Part shown: in pieces, positions 25,201 to 34,888 of the stretch
Layout: each line of letters begins with the position of its first letter
Position numbering within the stretch: position 1 is the first letter of the stretch
From: Pseudeuparius sepicola
Lineage: Eukaryota > Arthropoda > Insecta > Coleoptera > Anthribidae
Reading direction: 5' to 3'
Assembly (NCBI GenBank): GCA_963920635.1
Contig: OY987298.1
Span: 62,043,949 to 62,107,948 of the forward strand
DNA length: 64,000 nucleotides
Program-made: the position numbers and the translations under genes
The notes under the pieces: model-generated
Database searches by the model: none
What the model saw: only the letters and a program-made list of their open reading frames with translations
Told to the model about the DNA's origin: nothing

Positions 25201-25430
25201 TTTCGCGGAAATATGGACCCGCGGTATTGTAATTACTCATTACGCTGCAATTACACGGTATGATGGCTGCGGGGTGCGGGGGAGAGGTCATGCGCTCGGT
25301 GCGCATGCGCGGGGGAAAAGTGGGCGGGGCCTACCAGGGGCGTAGGAGTGGGGGGTAATGTACGAAAAAGGAGTGGGGGGACCAAAAAGGGGGTGGGGGG
25401 ACTATTTACAACTCTCAATTGTTAACTACT

Positions 25431-25436
25431 CATTTA
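25431..25436 (+). repeat. Candidate 6-bp target duplication, right (CATTTA)
   Basis: This directly abuts the right terminus of the foldback and equals 11405-11410. Confidence 0.5.
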
Positions 25437-25919
25437 ATATTTCTTAAAGATATCGCCAGTGGCGATCGCTTGAAACAGCCCTATGCACAGGTCTTTAATA
25501 TAGTGTTGGTCCAGGTTTAACTTAAGAGAAAACGAAGACTAAATTGTGAGGTTTTCCCTTTGTATGTGCGTGGAGCCTTATCAGTCATAAAACTGTTTTA
25601 AATAAAATTCTTACCAACATAAATGAAAATTAGAAACAGCGAATTTGGCGCGGCTTTAAAATCGCTAGGGCGAATGCACGTCACTGACACCCACGACACG
25701 GCGCATATAGCCACAATTGTCAGCAGTTTTCAGTCGGCTGTTGTGCGGAAACACAGAAAATATAGGAGCCTATTTACGATGCGATAGTTCGCGGGTGTCA
25801 TCCACATCTGGCGAATCTCGTTCGCGGTATGCTCGGCTCGCGCTCTTCTCGCCATGTCTGGACGCGACAAGTTGCAAGTTATAACGATACGAACTTTCTT
25901 CAAAAATCGTCATACGTAC
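25437..25919. other. Intron sequence between foldback and exon l
   Basis: There is no gene. It holds the inverted 28-bp match to 10279-10306 (at 25490-25517) and a short GC-rich patch near 25800-25870 (GGCTCGCGCTCTTCTCGCCAT) resembling 9601-9620 inverted. Confidence 0.45.
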
Positions 25920-26151
25920 CCCAGTCATAGTGATCCTGCTTGCTGAGTAACTCCTTGCACAACGTGTAGAGCGTAATGAACTTGCGCGCTAACAGGCGAG
26001 CTTCCAGGAAACCCTCTGCCACCAACATTATCTCGCAAATGAGAGCGAAATCTGGTACGACCATAGCACACGGTCGGAACAATGCTTTCAAGTTTTCTGG
26101 CAACTCCGTACGACCAGCGTATCCAGGATTCATAGTGATGAACAGGCCGAT
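25920..26151 (-). CDS. Dnah9/11/17-like: Outer-arm beta dynein heavy chain, exon l (AAA1 C-terminal part)
   Basis: Codons 1984-2060 plus one base. The acceptor is CTATTTGCAG and the donor TGGG/GTACGT. The exon encodes [20 protein letters not shown] with the sensor-I segment, then [20 protein letters not shown] and [15 protein letters not shown]. These are near-universal in axonemal heavy chains. The donor lies about 490 bp from the border of the giant foldback element that fills most of the following 21.8-kb intron. Confidence 0.97.
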
Positions 26152-26856
26152 CTGCAAATAGTACTCTATCAAAAATTGATGTCTGGAAAGTTGTTCATAT
26201 TAAGAATTTTGAATTTCAGTTGCGCCTGAAATTTTCATTAATGATTAGTTAATACCAAAATGATCGTTAATAGTTGCGAACAATAAATACATAACTCTTA
26301 GCAACTTCTCGGTAAATCAAATAATAAAAAAGAGCGTAACTGACTAGGGAAACATTCTAAATAAAGTAAATAAAAAAAATAGATTTTCTCTGTAAAAAGT
26401 ACTTATATCGGCACTTATTCTATAAAGGTGTAGGTTTCAAGGATGTCTGTGTCTGTATTAAGAGAGTTAATGCAGAGAAGTTCTACTAGTTTTATATAAA
26501 TGAGATCGTTAAAATTCTATTAAAAATTACTTTGGATAGGGAATCAAGAGCAGCACCAGTTGGAAAACAACATTATTGCTAATGGTCAACAATGTGTTTT
26601 CCATTGTATTTTGGCTCCAGGAATCATATGGTGAGGCATAGAACTGTCAAACATGACAGCCGTGAGCGAGCAGTCTTTATTAATACGTCAATCAAAGCTT
26701 AAAGGATTTCAAAGCACGCTTTTAAAAATATCACATTATTGTTCTTTTTCCCTAATATTCTCTGTGCCAATAAATATATTAGCATTTTTGACAAAACTGT
26801 CAAAATAATGTATCAAAACAATGCTTGGGTTTTGCTTCTTATAGTATGATACTTGC
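26152..26856 (-). other. Dynein intron with GC-AG borders
   Basis: The donor GCAAGT (26851-26856 on the minus strand) and acceptor TTTGCAG give an in-frame join of exons k and l. No transposon terminus was recognised inside its 705 bp. Confidence 0.75.
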
Positions 26857-27081
26857 CGTCGGTATAAGATTGATAATTTGTCCTAGAAACATGAACTTTG
26901 GTTTCTTGTCCTTAATTGCATCTTGAATTGTTTTGACTTGCACTGCCACTACTGACAATACTTCTATCGAGATTCTATTGAATTCGTCGAAACATCCCCA
27001 GCATCCAGATTGGGCCAGGCCCTTGTAAATGTTTCCAATTGACTTGTAGTCCATTTGTTCAGAGCAGTTAAAGACGTATAC
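26857..27081 (-). CDS. Dnah9/11/17-like: Outer-arm beta dynein heavy chain, exon k (AAA1 Walker B)
   Basis: Codons 1909-1983. The acceptor TTTTTCTAG is followed by [20 protein letters not shown], then [10 protein letters not shown] with the Walker B Asp-Glu pair at about residues 1940-1941. The donor is best read as ACG/GCAAGT, a GC-AG intron. It gives [13 protein letters not shown], exactly the family length. The nearby GT (GCAA/GTATCA, four bases further on) would shift the frame into the next exon. The remaining sequence, [20 protein letters not shown], is typical of AAA1. Confidence 0.93.
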
Positions 27082-27100
27082 CTAGAAAAATGTTATTATA

Positions 27101-28684
27101 CAGGGTGTCCCAGGTTTTTTGATCAGGACTTTGCCATTTTGTAGAAAAACTGGTGGATTGCTTATGTAAATAGGTCCCAAAGTCCGTTTCTGAGATGCAG
27201 GGCGCTGTAATTCTCTTTTTGAAATTAAATTATGGCAATATCTCCCAAACTAATCGAGCCGCTGATATGAAATTTGGCACTGCTGTGTTTTTGGGGATGG
27301 AGATTAAGCTGATATCAATGTCAATTTCTACGCAACTCACAGAGGTCGCCACTATTGCGCTATTTTTGGATCATGCTTTTACTCTACTTACTCTTTTACT
27401 TTTTTGAGGTTATCTTTTTGATCTTGCAGGTCCATCAATTTAGTGCACCTTTTCCTTTGCAAAAAAAGTGTACTGTTGTTTCATAACGACTATTACCCTC
27501 GTCTTAATTTCCACCAATCACAAACGTGCAATTTTAAATTACAAATGGTTTCTAGATGGAAAAACTGTATAACAGCACCTGTCAGCAGTTTTGTTTTCGA
27601 GTTTACCCGCGGAAAAACTTGACACCTGTTGCATAATAGGTAGTATGTTTTGTAAGCTATGTGTATGCAGAATAATCTGTTACTCATGAAATAGTCTTGT
27701 CAAATACCATTCGGGCATCTAATTTTTCCTGTGAAAAAAAATCCAAAAAAACACAATGCTAAGTAATATTTTTTTTAACAAAATGCATTCGTGCAGGTGC
27801 AAAAATCCTCGTCTTCGACTCGGATTTTTGTTGCCAATCAATAACACTCATGCTTCTTGTTAAAATATTATTTAGCAACGATTTTTTTCGGAAAAATTAG
27901 ATGCCCTTATGATATTACTTACGACAAAATTAACCGTTTCGACTGAAGGTTGAAATTGCCAAAACGTGCCCCAAAACACCTGTTAACTTCAATATTCGAA
28001 ACATAAAATTTTTAAAATTCAATGGATAAAATTTTTACTTACCGCTTTCTAATGTTACAGATCAACTATGTATGTACACTCAAAATGACGAAAAAAATGT
28101 CAAATGGACATTGGTCAAAACGCCAGTGGTTTACTTGAAGTAGGGTGTCCAAATTTTGTCAAATTTATTTCTCTCTATTTTTAAACCGAATATATTTTTT
28201 CATGTTGACGTAACTTTTTTTCTCATTTTAAATGATAGGTACACTCGATCTGTAACATTTGAAAGCTGTAGGTGAAAACTTTATGTTTCGAATGTTGGAG
28301 TCAACAGGCGTTTTGGATCATGTTTTGACAAATTTCAACCCATCGCTTGAGTTTATCGTTATGAAACAAGAGTACACTTTTGTTCCAAATGAAAAGATGC
28401 ACTAAAATGATGGACCTGCAAGACCAAAAAGAAAGGTACCTAACCTCAAAACAGTTACGAGTAAAAGTATGACATACGTAGAAACCGACATTTTTAGCTT
28501 ATTTTTCATCTCCAAAACTACAGCAGTGCCAAATTTCAGTTCAGCAGCTTGATTATTTTGGGATATATTGCCATCTCAGGAACAAAGAACTTTTGGACCT
28601 ATGTTTATATGAGCAACCCATCTTACAATGAGTATTTCTACAAAATGCCACAGTCCTGATAAGAAAAAATCCTGGGACACCCTG
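27101..28684. mobile_element. Palindromic element, CAGGGTGTCCCAGG ends
   Basis: The ends are inverse of one another and flanked by TA (27099-27100 and 28685-28686). The stem extends hundreds of bases with many mismatches (for example CTTGCAGGTCCATCA and its inverse near 27425 and 28415). There is no coding capacity. A smaller palindrome is nested inside at 27713-27906. Confidence 0.8.
27713..27906. mobile_element. Nested small palindromic MITE
   Basis: The ends GGGCATCTAATTTTTCC and its inverse bound 194 bp inside the larger palindrome. No clear target duplication was seen. Confidence 0.6.
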
Positions 28685-28826
28685 TATATTTTTCGAATGA
28701 AGGCAATATCAATGTAGGTTTACGATATGTGAAGATTGGTTTTATAACAATACTAAAACATAAATGTGTATGTGATGTTTCTTCCAACTGTTTGGAATGT
28801 ATAAGCGATTAAATTTTGGGAATATA

Positions 28827-29539
28827 CAGGGTGGACCCAGATCTACTATACGATAAGTGTAAAAGACAAAAAAAATCGAGTTTAAACTTGACCTTTCGGG
28901 GATCAGCCTTGCTTGATTAGAAACTAATTTGCACCATATATTTTTATTTTAAAAATCAAGCAGGCCTTGACAGGGGCAATTTATTCATTTTCAGTTCAGG
29001 TAAACTACCTTTTCCTGAAGAGATATCGAAAAATTTTATTAGAAAAAGTTGTTCACAATGCAAATCTTAGTCTCCGTATCAAATTTTAAAGTAATCGTCG
29101 GACTTTAATTTTTTTCTTTAAATTTCACCTTGATTTATTAGAAAAAAATCAAAGTATGCCGATTATTTTAAAATTTAGTACAAGGCCTTAAATTTTCATT
29201 CTGAACGACTTTTTCTGATAAAATTTATCGATAAATGTACTTGATTTGCGCTAAAACCGCAAAAATGGAAAAAAAATTAAAAATCAAACTGTGACGATTA
29301 TTTTTAAATTTGTACGGGCACTTAATTTATATTATGAACAACTTTTTATAATAAAATTTTTCGATATCTCTTAAGGAAAAGGTAGTTTACCTGAATTGAA
29401 AATGAATAAATTTTAAATATAAAAATATGGTGCAAATTAGTTTCTAATCAACCAAGGCTGATTCCCAAAAGCTCAAGTTTCAACTCGATTTTTTTTTTGT
29501 CTTTTACACCTATCGTGTAGTCCATCTGCGTCCACCCTG
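28827..29539. mobile_element. Palindromic MITE, CAGGGTGGACCCAGAT end
   Basis: The outer about 140 bp on both sides pair, with TA flanks at 28825-28826 and 29540-29541. The stem has diverged (for example CAGATCTACTATACG against CGTGTAGTCCATCTG). No open frame of interest. Confidence 0.8.
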
Positions 29540-29852
29540 TATCAAAAATAGAAATAGCCATGGAAAAACATCCTTAAGAAATTGCTACGTGAAAATTACA
29601 AGATTGCTCGTAACTCGAGAGAAGAAAGATATGAGAAATGCCTATTTAATATACAGGGTGTTTATTATAATGAAAATTTTAAAACAATAAGTCATTTTGT
29701 TCTGTTAATCTGGTACGAAATTTTTAACGTAGGTAGGTAGCATTTTCTTAAGGTTGTTTTTCCACGGCTACTCCTATTTTTTATTTAAAAATTTTCTAAA
29801 TTTAATCGCTTGTAGATTCCGAATGGTTGGAGCAAGCATATGACATATTTGT
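29540..29852. other. Spacer with one solo CAGGGTG terminus
   Basis: A TA followed by CAGGGTGTTTATTATAATG at 29652-29672 is an isolated element end. Nothing else was recognised. Confidence 0.4.
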
Positions 29853-30431
29853 ATCAATACTAGAGTAACCCAAATATGCAACACTCATATTTTGTATATT
29901 TAGCATATTATATGCATTTTTTTAAATATTTGCATATATTCTTAAAATATGGCATATTGTGCATAATTGAAAGAATTTAGAATAATTTAAATCTTTGGCA
30001 GGAGTTTCATTTATTTTTGGGACCAGGGGTCGGTGTCTAGGTATGTATACCTGGTTTTCCCAAAATAATATATAGGTAAATTATAATTGTATGGGCACTA
30101 ATCCTGCTGATCTGAAAACGAATAAAGTAGGTATTTATACCTATTTAATAAAGTACAATTATTGAAAAGGACAGAATAAATTATAGATAGGTAATAGTTA
30201 TTTATGTACCAAGGCAATGAAGTTCAACTTTTTATGACTCATGTGGAATTTAGTCACCGAGGCATCTGGCCGAGGCAAATAAACCACATGAGTCATAAAA
30301 AGAACTTCAGTGCCGAGGTACATATTATTTTTTTTGAAATCGGAAAAAAAAATATTTTATTAGGCAAGAAAATAATAATAAGGGATCAACGTTGCTTGAC
30401 TTTGACGATCGCTCTACCTAGGTCAAGTATA

Positions 30432-31896
30432 GTACAGTAAAACTAACACAAAATTAGGCCAAACCCAAACATCCAAAAAAAAGTCGTTTCTATCGCGAAA
30501 TAGTTCCATACCCTCCTAAGAGTTAGTACTAAAAAGTTACACCACCACCAGCGTCGGGTTTCAGGGGGAGAAGGTGAAAAGGGCAGGAAATTCTTATTTT
30601 TCACAGTTTTGCGTAAATATCTAGTAAACTATGAGGTTCAGCGCAAACGTCATTCTATACGCAAGTGATATACATTAAATTCCGAACAAGAATTGTTATA
30701 TACAGAATTATGTTAAAGTGAACGGTTTCCATGATATGGAGGGGTAAAGATTTCTTTGTTTTTATTTCACGTAGTTTTTGTTGAAAAAGCTTAAAATGAT
30801 TACAGTATAAATTAGTAACTGAATAATGTATGTAGAATATATATATAGATATATCTATGCATATATAGATACATATTACACCCATAGCTCATGTGAAAAA
30901 CAAGAAAATATATATTAAACAATCCTCATCGTATGCTTCTGCAGAGATGGATGCGTCCAAAACTGCGAGTGTCGAAGAAGTGGTCACAATTGTTCAAGTA
31001 TGTGCAGCAATTGCTTAGGACTTGCATGTCTCAATAGAGATACTGTAATCATCGACGACGATTTAAATGATGATTCTCAAGTGGACGAAGAACACGAAGA
31101 TTTGTTTCCTCTCATCAGCCCGAGTAAACTATTTGGTGCTGACTGATAACGCAATTAATGATTCACCCAAAACTTATAACCTTTTGTATCATTTTGATTT
31201 CCCTCCCATTTTTTCAATATATATATGTTTAATATATTTTCTTGTTTTTCACATGAGCTTCCTATTCATGACTTTCTCATTTTTACAAGCTAAGGACAAA
31301 TTAGATATGGGAATGATTTGACATAAAAGAACGAATGGAAATCAGAAGGCTATAATGAATGAGAAAAAGTGAGTACCTACAAATTAACTAAGGCTACTAT
31401 TGGACATATTTACAGTCATATACTTATGAGGTTATGTTGTGACAAAAAATAACAATCTATGAGTGTAATATGTATCTATATATGCATAGATATATCTATA
31501 TATATTTTACATACGTTATTCAGTTACTAATTTATACTGTAATCATTTTAAGTTTTTTCAATAAAAACTACGTGAAATAAAAATAAAGAAATCTTTACCC
31601 CTCCATATCATGGAAACCGTTCACTTTACCATAATTCTGTATATAATAATTCTTGTTCGGAATTTAATGTATATCATTTGCGTATAGGATGACGTTTGCG
31701 CTAAACCTCATAGTTTACTAGATATTCACGCAAAACTGTAAGAAATAAGAATTTCCTGCCCTTTTCACCCCCTCCCCCCGAAACCCGACGCTGGTGGTGG
31801 TGTAACTTTTTAGTACTAACTCTTAGGAGGGTATGGAATTATTTCGCGCTAGAAAGAACTTTTTTATGTTTGGGTTTTGGCCCAATTTTACTGTAC
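30432..31896. mobile_element. Palindromic TIR element with CXC fragment, copy 2
   Basis: It has the same termini as copy 1 (GTACAGTAAAA / TTTTACTGTAC) and the same interior, 1465 bp long. It interrupts sequence related to the 6556-8267 element: CTACCTAGGTCAAGTA lies to its left and GACCAGACACGGC to its right, contiguous in the relative at about 6863-6890. It is therefore a later insertion into that sequence. Confidence 0.83.
30937..31146 (+). pseudogene. CXC-type cysteine cluster fragment, copy 2 (open frame)
   Basis: This reads FCRDGCVQNCECRRSG, then HNCSSMCSNCLGLACLNRD and an acidic tail to a stop at 31144-31146. Eight cysteines with CXC-like spacing are intact and no internal stop is present, unlike copy 1. 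It lacks an obvious start or the rest of a protein, so it is a captured exon rather than a complete gene. Partner domains and function are unknown. Confidence 0.6.
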
Positions 31897-32149
31897 TAGT
31901 AAGACCAGACACGGCATCTTCGTACAGAAAAACCAAACTGCTGCTTCTTGTGCAGCCTACACAACAAATCTATTGATATTCAAACCTACTAAAATATGTA
32001 TACTGAAGGATTGCGCTTCTATTGGAAACAATTTCGCAATGTGTACGAAAAGTTCAATGGGCCTTTATCGGCCGGGTTTTGAATATTTAGTCACTTTTGA
32101 CGGGCGATTTCTCCGCGTCTGACGTTTGATGTTTACATATCGCCAAGGG

Positions 32150-32280
32150 TATCCGGTGAATTCACCGAAAACAATTAACCGAAAGCAGTTCACCGAAAAA
32201 CATTTCACCGAACGGTCAATTCACCGAATACAAATTCACATAACAACAATTCAGGGAATGTTTTTTCACCGAAATATTTT
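32150..32280 (+). repeat. Degenerate TTCACCGAA microrepeat
   Basis: The motif TTCACCGAA or a close variant recurs about seven times at irregular 12-20-bp spacing. The spacing and unit are too irregular for a CRISPR array. Confidence 0.75.
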
Positions 32281-32720
32281 GGGCATCAAAGCAAAATTGT
32301 TGGAAGCAGAATTTACTGGTCCTGCACTCAATATCAGAAGCTGAAATGCAAAGCCCGCATCAATGCCGAGGATAATAAGATAGAAAAGAAATCGTACAAC
32401 CATTTTCATAGTAGAGATGCTGCCGGAGTTGAAATCACCATGTTCAACGGGACCATCAGAGAAGCTGCTGTGACTTCCCGAGATCTGCCGCACTACATCA
32501 TCTGTACAAAGTGTTAAAACCTCAGTGAAGTAGCAGCGGTGTCTACACTTAAGAGGACGATACGCCGAATAAAAGAGAAGAACAACACAGCCCCAGCGTG
32601 TCCGAAGACATTAGAAGAAATTGTTATCCCAGAAGAGTATAGGACTACTTCGAATGGCGAACATTTTCTTCAGTTCGATTCTGGCGATAAAGATAGAATC
32701 TTAATATTTTTCACCCAGCA
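32281..32720 (+). pseudogene. FLYWCH-type transposase N-terminal fragment
   Basis: The frame reads GSRIYWSCTQYQKLKCKARI, then NHFHSRDAAGVE, a Cys2His2 FLYWCH finger. EAAVTSRDLPHYI follows, a stop (TAA at 32515-32517), and in the same frame LSEVAAVSTLKRTIRRIKEK, then LEEIVIPEEYRTTSNGEHFL and DKDRILIFFTQQNLDL. This order matches the start of insect FLYWCH proteins that carry a downstream MULE transposase domain. Here the sequence stops before that domain. Confidence 0.7.
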
Positions 32721-33239
32721 AAATTTAGACCTTTATAGAAAATTTAAAATAAAATATTGTTACTTTTACTATTTATAAATGCATTTAGAAATTTGTATGT
32801 ACATTATATTATATGTTTATTTGTAAATGAAACAATAAATTTATATTTTTAAAGTATTTCTTAATTTGCATATTTTCAACATTTTCCTGCATATTTTGAC
32901 TAAATTATTTGCATGTTTATGCGCATATTTTTAGGGTTTCGACTTGCATATTTGGGTTACTCTAATCATTACAATCGGGAAGAAGCGTAGATTTCAAAAA
33001 AGTAAAAATATTCAGGGTGTTATGATAATAAAAACGTACCTAACCACCGTAATTTTTTTATTTGATGTTCAACTATTATTCCGAATTCAGTTTTTGGAAA
33101 TACAGGGTGTTTCAGACCTAAATACAATAATTTTAACCACATTTGGAGAAAATTGAGCTTAATACGAATCAGCAATTTAAAAAAATGAAAAGTCTATAAA
33201 AAAAGCCAGAATTTTTTTTAAGGAAGCTATTTTTTTTAC

Positions 33240-33720
33240 ATACAATAACGACGCCACTGGCGAGGAAACGACCGCGAAGTGGACGGGCCAGAAGCTACAT
33301 TGTTGGGCGACGTGCAATGTTGCCGGTTTTAGCTGGCAGTTCCGGAACTAAGCGCCGTGTGTTGTGGGACGTCAGATCCTCGGCTCGGAAACGCAGGAAA
33401 AAACTAAAATAAAAAAGGGCCTGCATAGCAACAAAAAAGTCGCCAAGGCTCGAGGCGGTGCAGTGAGGAGGGAGACGGCCGGCGAGACGGGAGATGTGAA
33501 AGCTTACCAGTCAGTGGGTCAAGCGTGGTTGAGTGATTACGGACGTCGAGTCGCGAATTGAGACCGCGGGAGCGAAAAACGCGCGCCGGGGACGACGCAA
33601 GCGTCTTAGAGACCGTGCGGTGCATAAATAAACACTTATAAAAAAAAGTCCGTTTTGTGATAATATGGCAAGTGCGAAAGTGAGTGCGTGTCTTACCGAG
33701 GTGTTAGAGGAGGATAGTTT
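33240..33720 (+). other. GC-rich island of unknown origin
   Basis: This segment is much richer in G, C and CpG than its surroundings. It begins near CGACGCCACTGGCGAGG and ends in a short frame, ATGGCAAGTGCGAAAGTG (MASAKVSACLTEV..., stop after 19 codons at about 33724). It could be the 5' region of a retroelement or a captured promoter/first exon. No domain, LTR or terminal repeat was recognised. Confidence 0.4.
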
Positions 33721-34888
33721 TTAAATTAAACCACCTTTCATTTGCTATCAGCGATTATTATCCCAAAGGATAATAAAAGGATAGAAAAAGGTGGGCACAT
33801 TTAGATAAATCAGTAGATACTTTGAAAAGATAAAAAATATTGAGTATTTTCGTTGCCTGGCGCCGCCATCTGGCAACGTGGTAAGGAAGACCTGAAACCA
33901 ATTTGCCTCTCCCTTGCGCCTTGGGTAAGCGTCTACACGATAATAAAACTGAGCGGCTCGTTAGGGGAAATATTAAAATTCGTATGGTCATTGAAAAGTG
34001 TTTGATAAGTACGTCTAGGAGGGCCCTGTATACAAAAAAAAATTCGTTAAAATCTGTTAGCCACTTTAAATTTTACAGGGGTGTTCCAGATCAAAATGAG
34101 ACACCCTGTATATTGATGGAGAGTCACTCCGGAATATCTTGTCAGGCAACAACTTTGTATAAAAACACATTCGAGAATCGTGGGCCAATTTCAAAAATGC
34201 GCGAGATACAGATACCTCTCGAGAAATTTCCAAGGTTTGCAATATAGTAGTAGTAGTATGTAGTGAAAAAATACTGAAAAACTGAAAACATGAAAATACA
34301 GAACTCGAAGCCACGGCCTACTACAATAAAGTGAACACATTTTTTGGGTGAGTGGTGAGAGATCATTCACCAGACCGTGATATTCTCCAAATTCTAATAA
34401 AGTAGGCTTAGGTCAAACAATCAGTTCTGAAATTTTTCTTTATCTCTTGAAACAAAAAAGTTAGAAGCCGAAGTAGTTTCGGAAATTTTTGGGATTTTTC
34501 AAAAGTGTCTCTGAAAGTAGGCCGTGGCTCTCAAATGGATTTTTACCCGAAGCTATCCTATCAAAAGGTAATTTTTTCTTTTATATAAAGTTCTCTAAAA
34601 ATGCATATTTTTGTCGAGATATTTTTAAGTGGCCCTCCAACAATAGACACTCTGAATATTAAAAATCGGTCTATATATAAAAATTTTATGAAGGTGCATA
34701 GGTGGGACACTGTAGATTCTGAGAGATAAATGAAGCTAGCCAAAAATATATAAATTTTGTTGAGGGGCTAGATGATCGTTACGGAAATGGATATTGAGGA
34801 GTAGCAGACGTTATAAATCAATCCCTTGATATGCCTTTTCATAAATACCTATTTTTTGATAAACTGGCAAGAATTAAACACAACTTAC
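33721..34888. other. Intron sequence with decayed MITE ends
   Basis: A pair of CAGGGGTGTTCC / GACACCCTGTA-like ends lies near 34076-34110 and a short (TAG)n tract near 34245-34260. There is no gene. Confidence 0.4.

Larger units (their letters stand above)
11411..25430. mobile_element. Giant foldback element (14 kb, arms 6.5 and 7.2 kb)
   Basis: Left arm 11411 to about 17891 and right arm about 18191-25430 are inverted copies with only scattered differences. Mirrored open frames are identical or differ at one to a few residues. Ends read AGTAGTTAAC and GTTAACTACT. The bases just outside are CATTTA on both sides (11405-11410 and 25431-25436). The outer arms carry tandem modules as in Drosophila foldback elements. 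The right arm is longer mainly because of a 720-bp MITE at 22704-23423. There are no integrase, DNA polymerase or packaging genes. Class is unresolved: foldback-like, or a derivative of a family making 6-bp duplications such as Polinton. An assembly palindrome is unlikely because the arms differ. Confidence 0.85.
29861..32964. mobile_element. Composite element with TAGAGTAACCC termini
   Basis: The terminal repeats read TAGAGTAACCCAAATATGCA and its inverse. The flanks are ATCAATAC (29853-29860) and ATCATTAC (32965-32972), an 8-bp duplication with one mismatch. Subterminal TTTGCATATT motifs recur at both ends, as in hAT and Mutator-like elements. It contains a hAT-related piece split by the second CXC palindrome, a TTCACCGAA microrepeat and a FLYWCH-type coding remnant. 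The FLYWCH fragment favours a Mutator-like origin, but the 8-bp duplication also fits hAT. Confidence 0.7.

Noticed and set aside
11411..25430. Complete Polinton/Maverick virus-like transposon
   Set aside because: Size and candidate 6-bp duplication fit, but no integrase, DNA polymerase, ATPase, protease or capsid gene could be seen on either strand.
11411..25430. Assembly artefact from chimeric inverted reads
   Set aside because: The arms differ by substitutions, small indels and a 720-bp insertion with a clean empty site, which a read artefact would not produce. Long-read confirmation is still desirable.
26853..26856. GT donor four bases past the chosen end of exon k
   Set aside because: It leaves one extra base and puts the next exon out of frame, while the GC donor restores the exact family sequence.
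32150..32280. Possible CRISPR-like array (repeated TTCACCGAA)
   Set aside because: The motif is only 9 bp, spacing is irregular, no cas genes exist and the context is eukaryotic.
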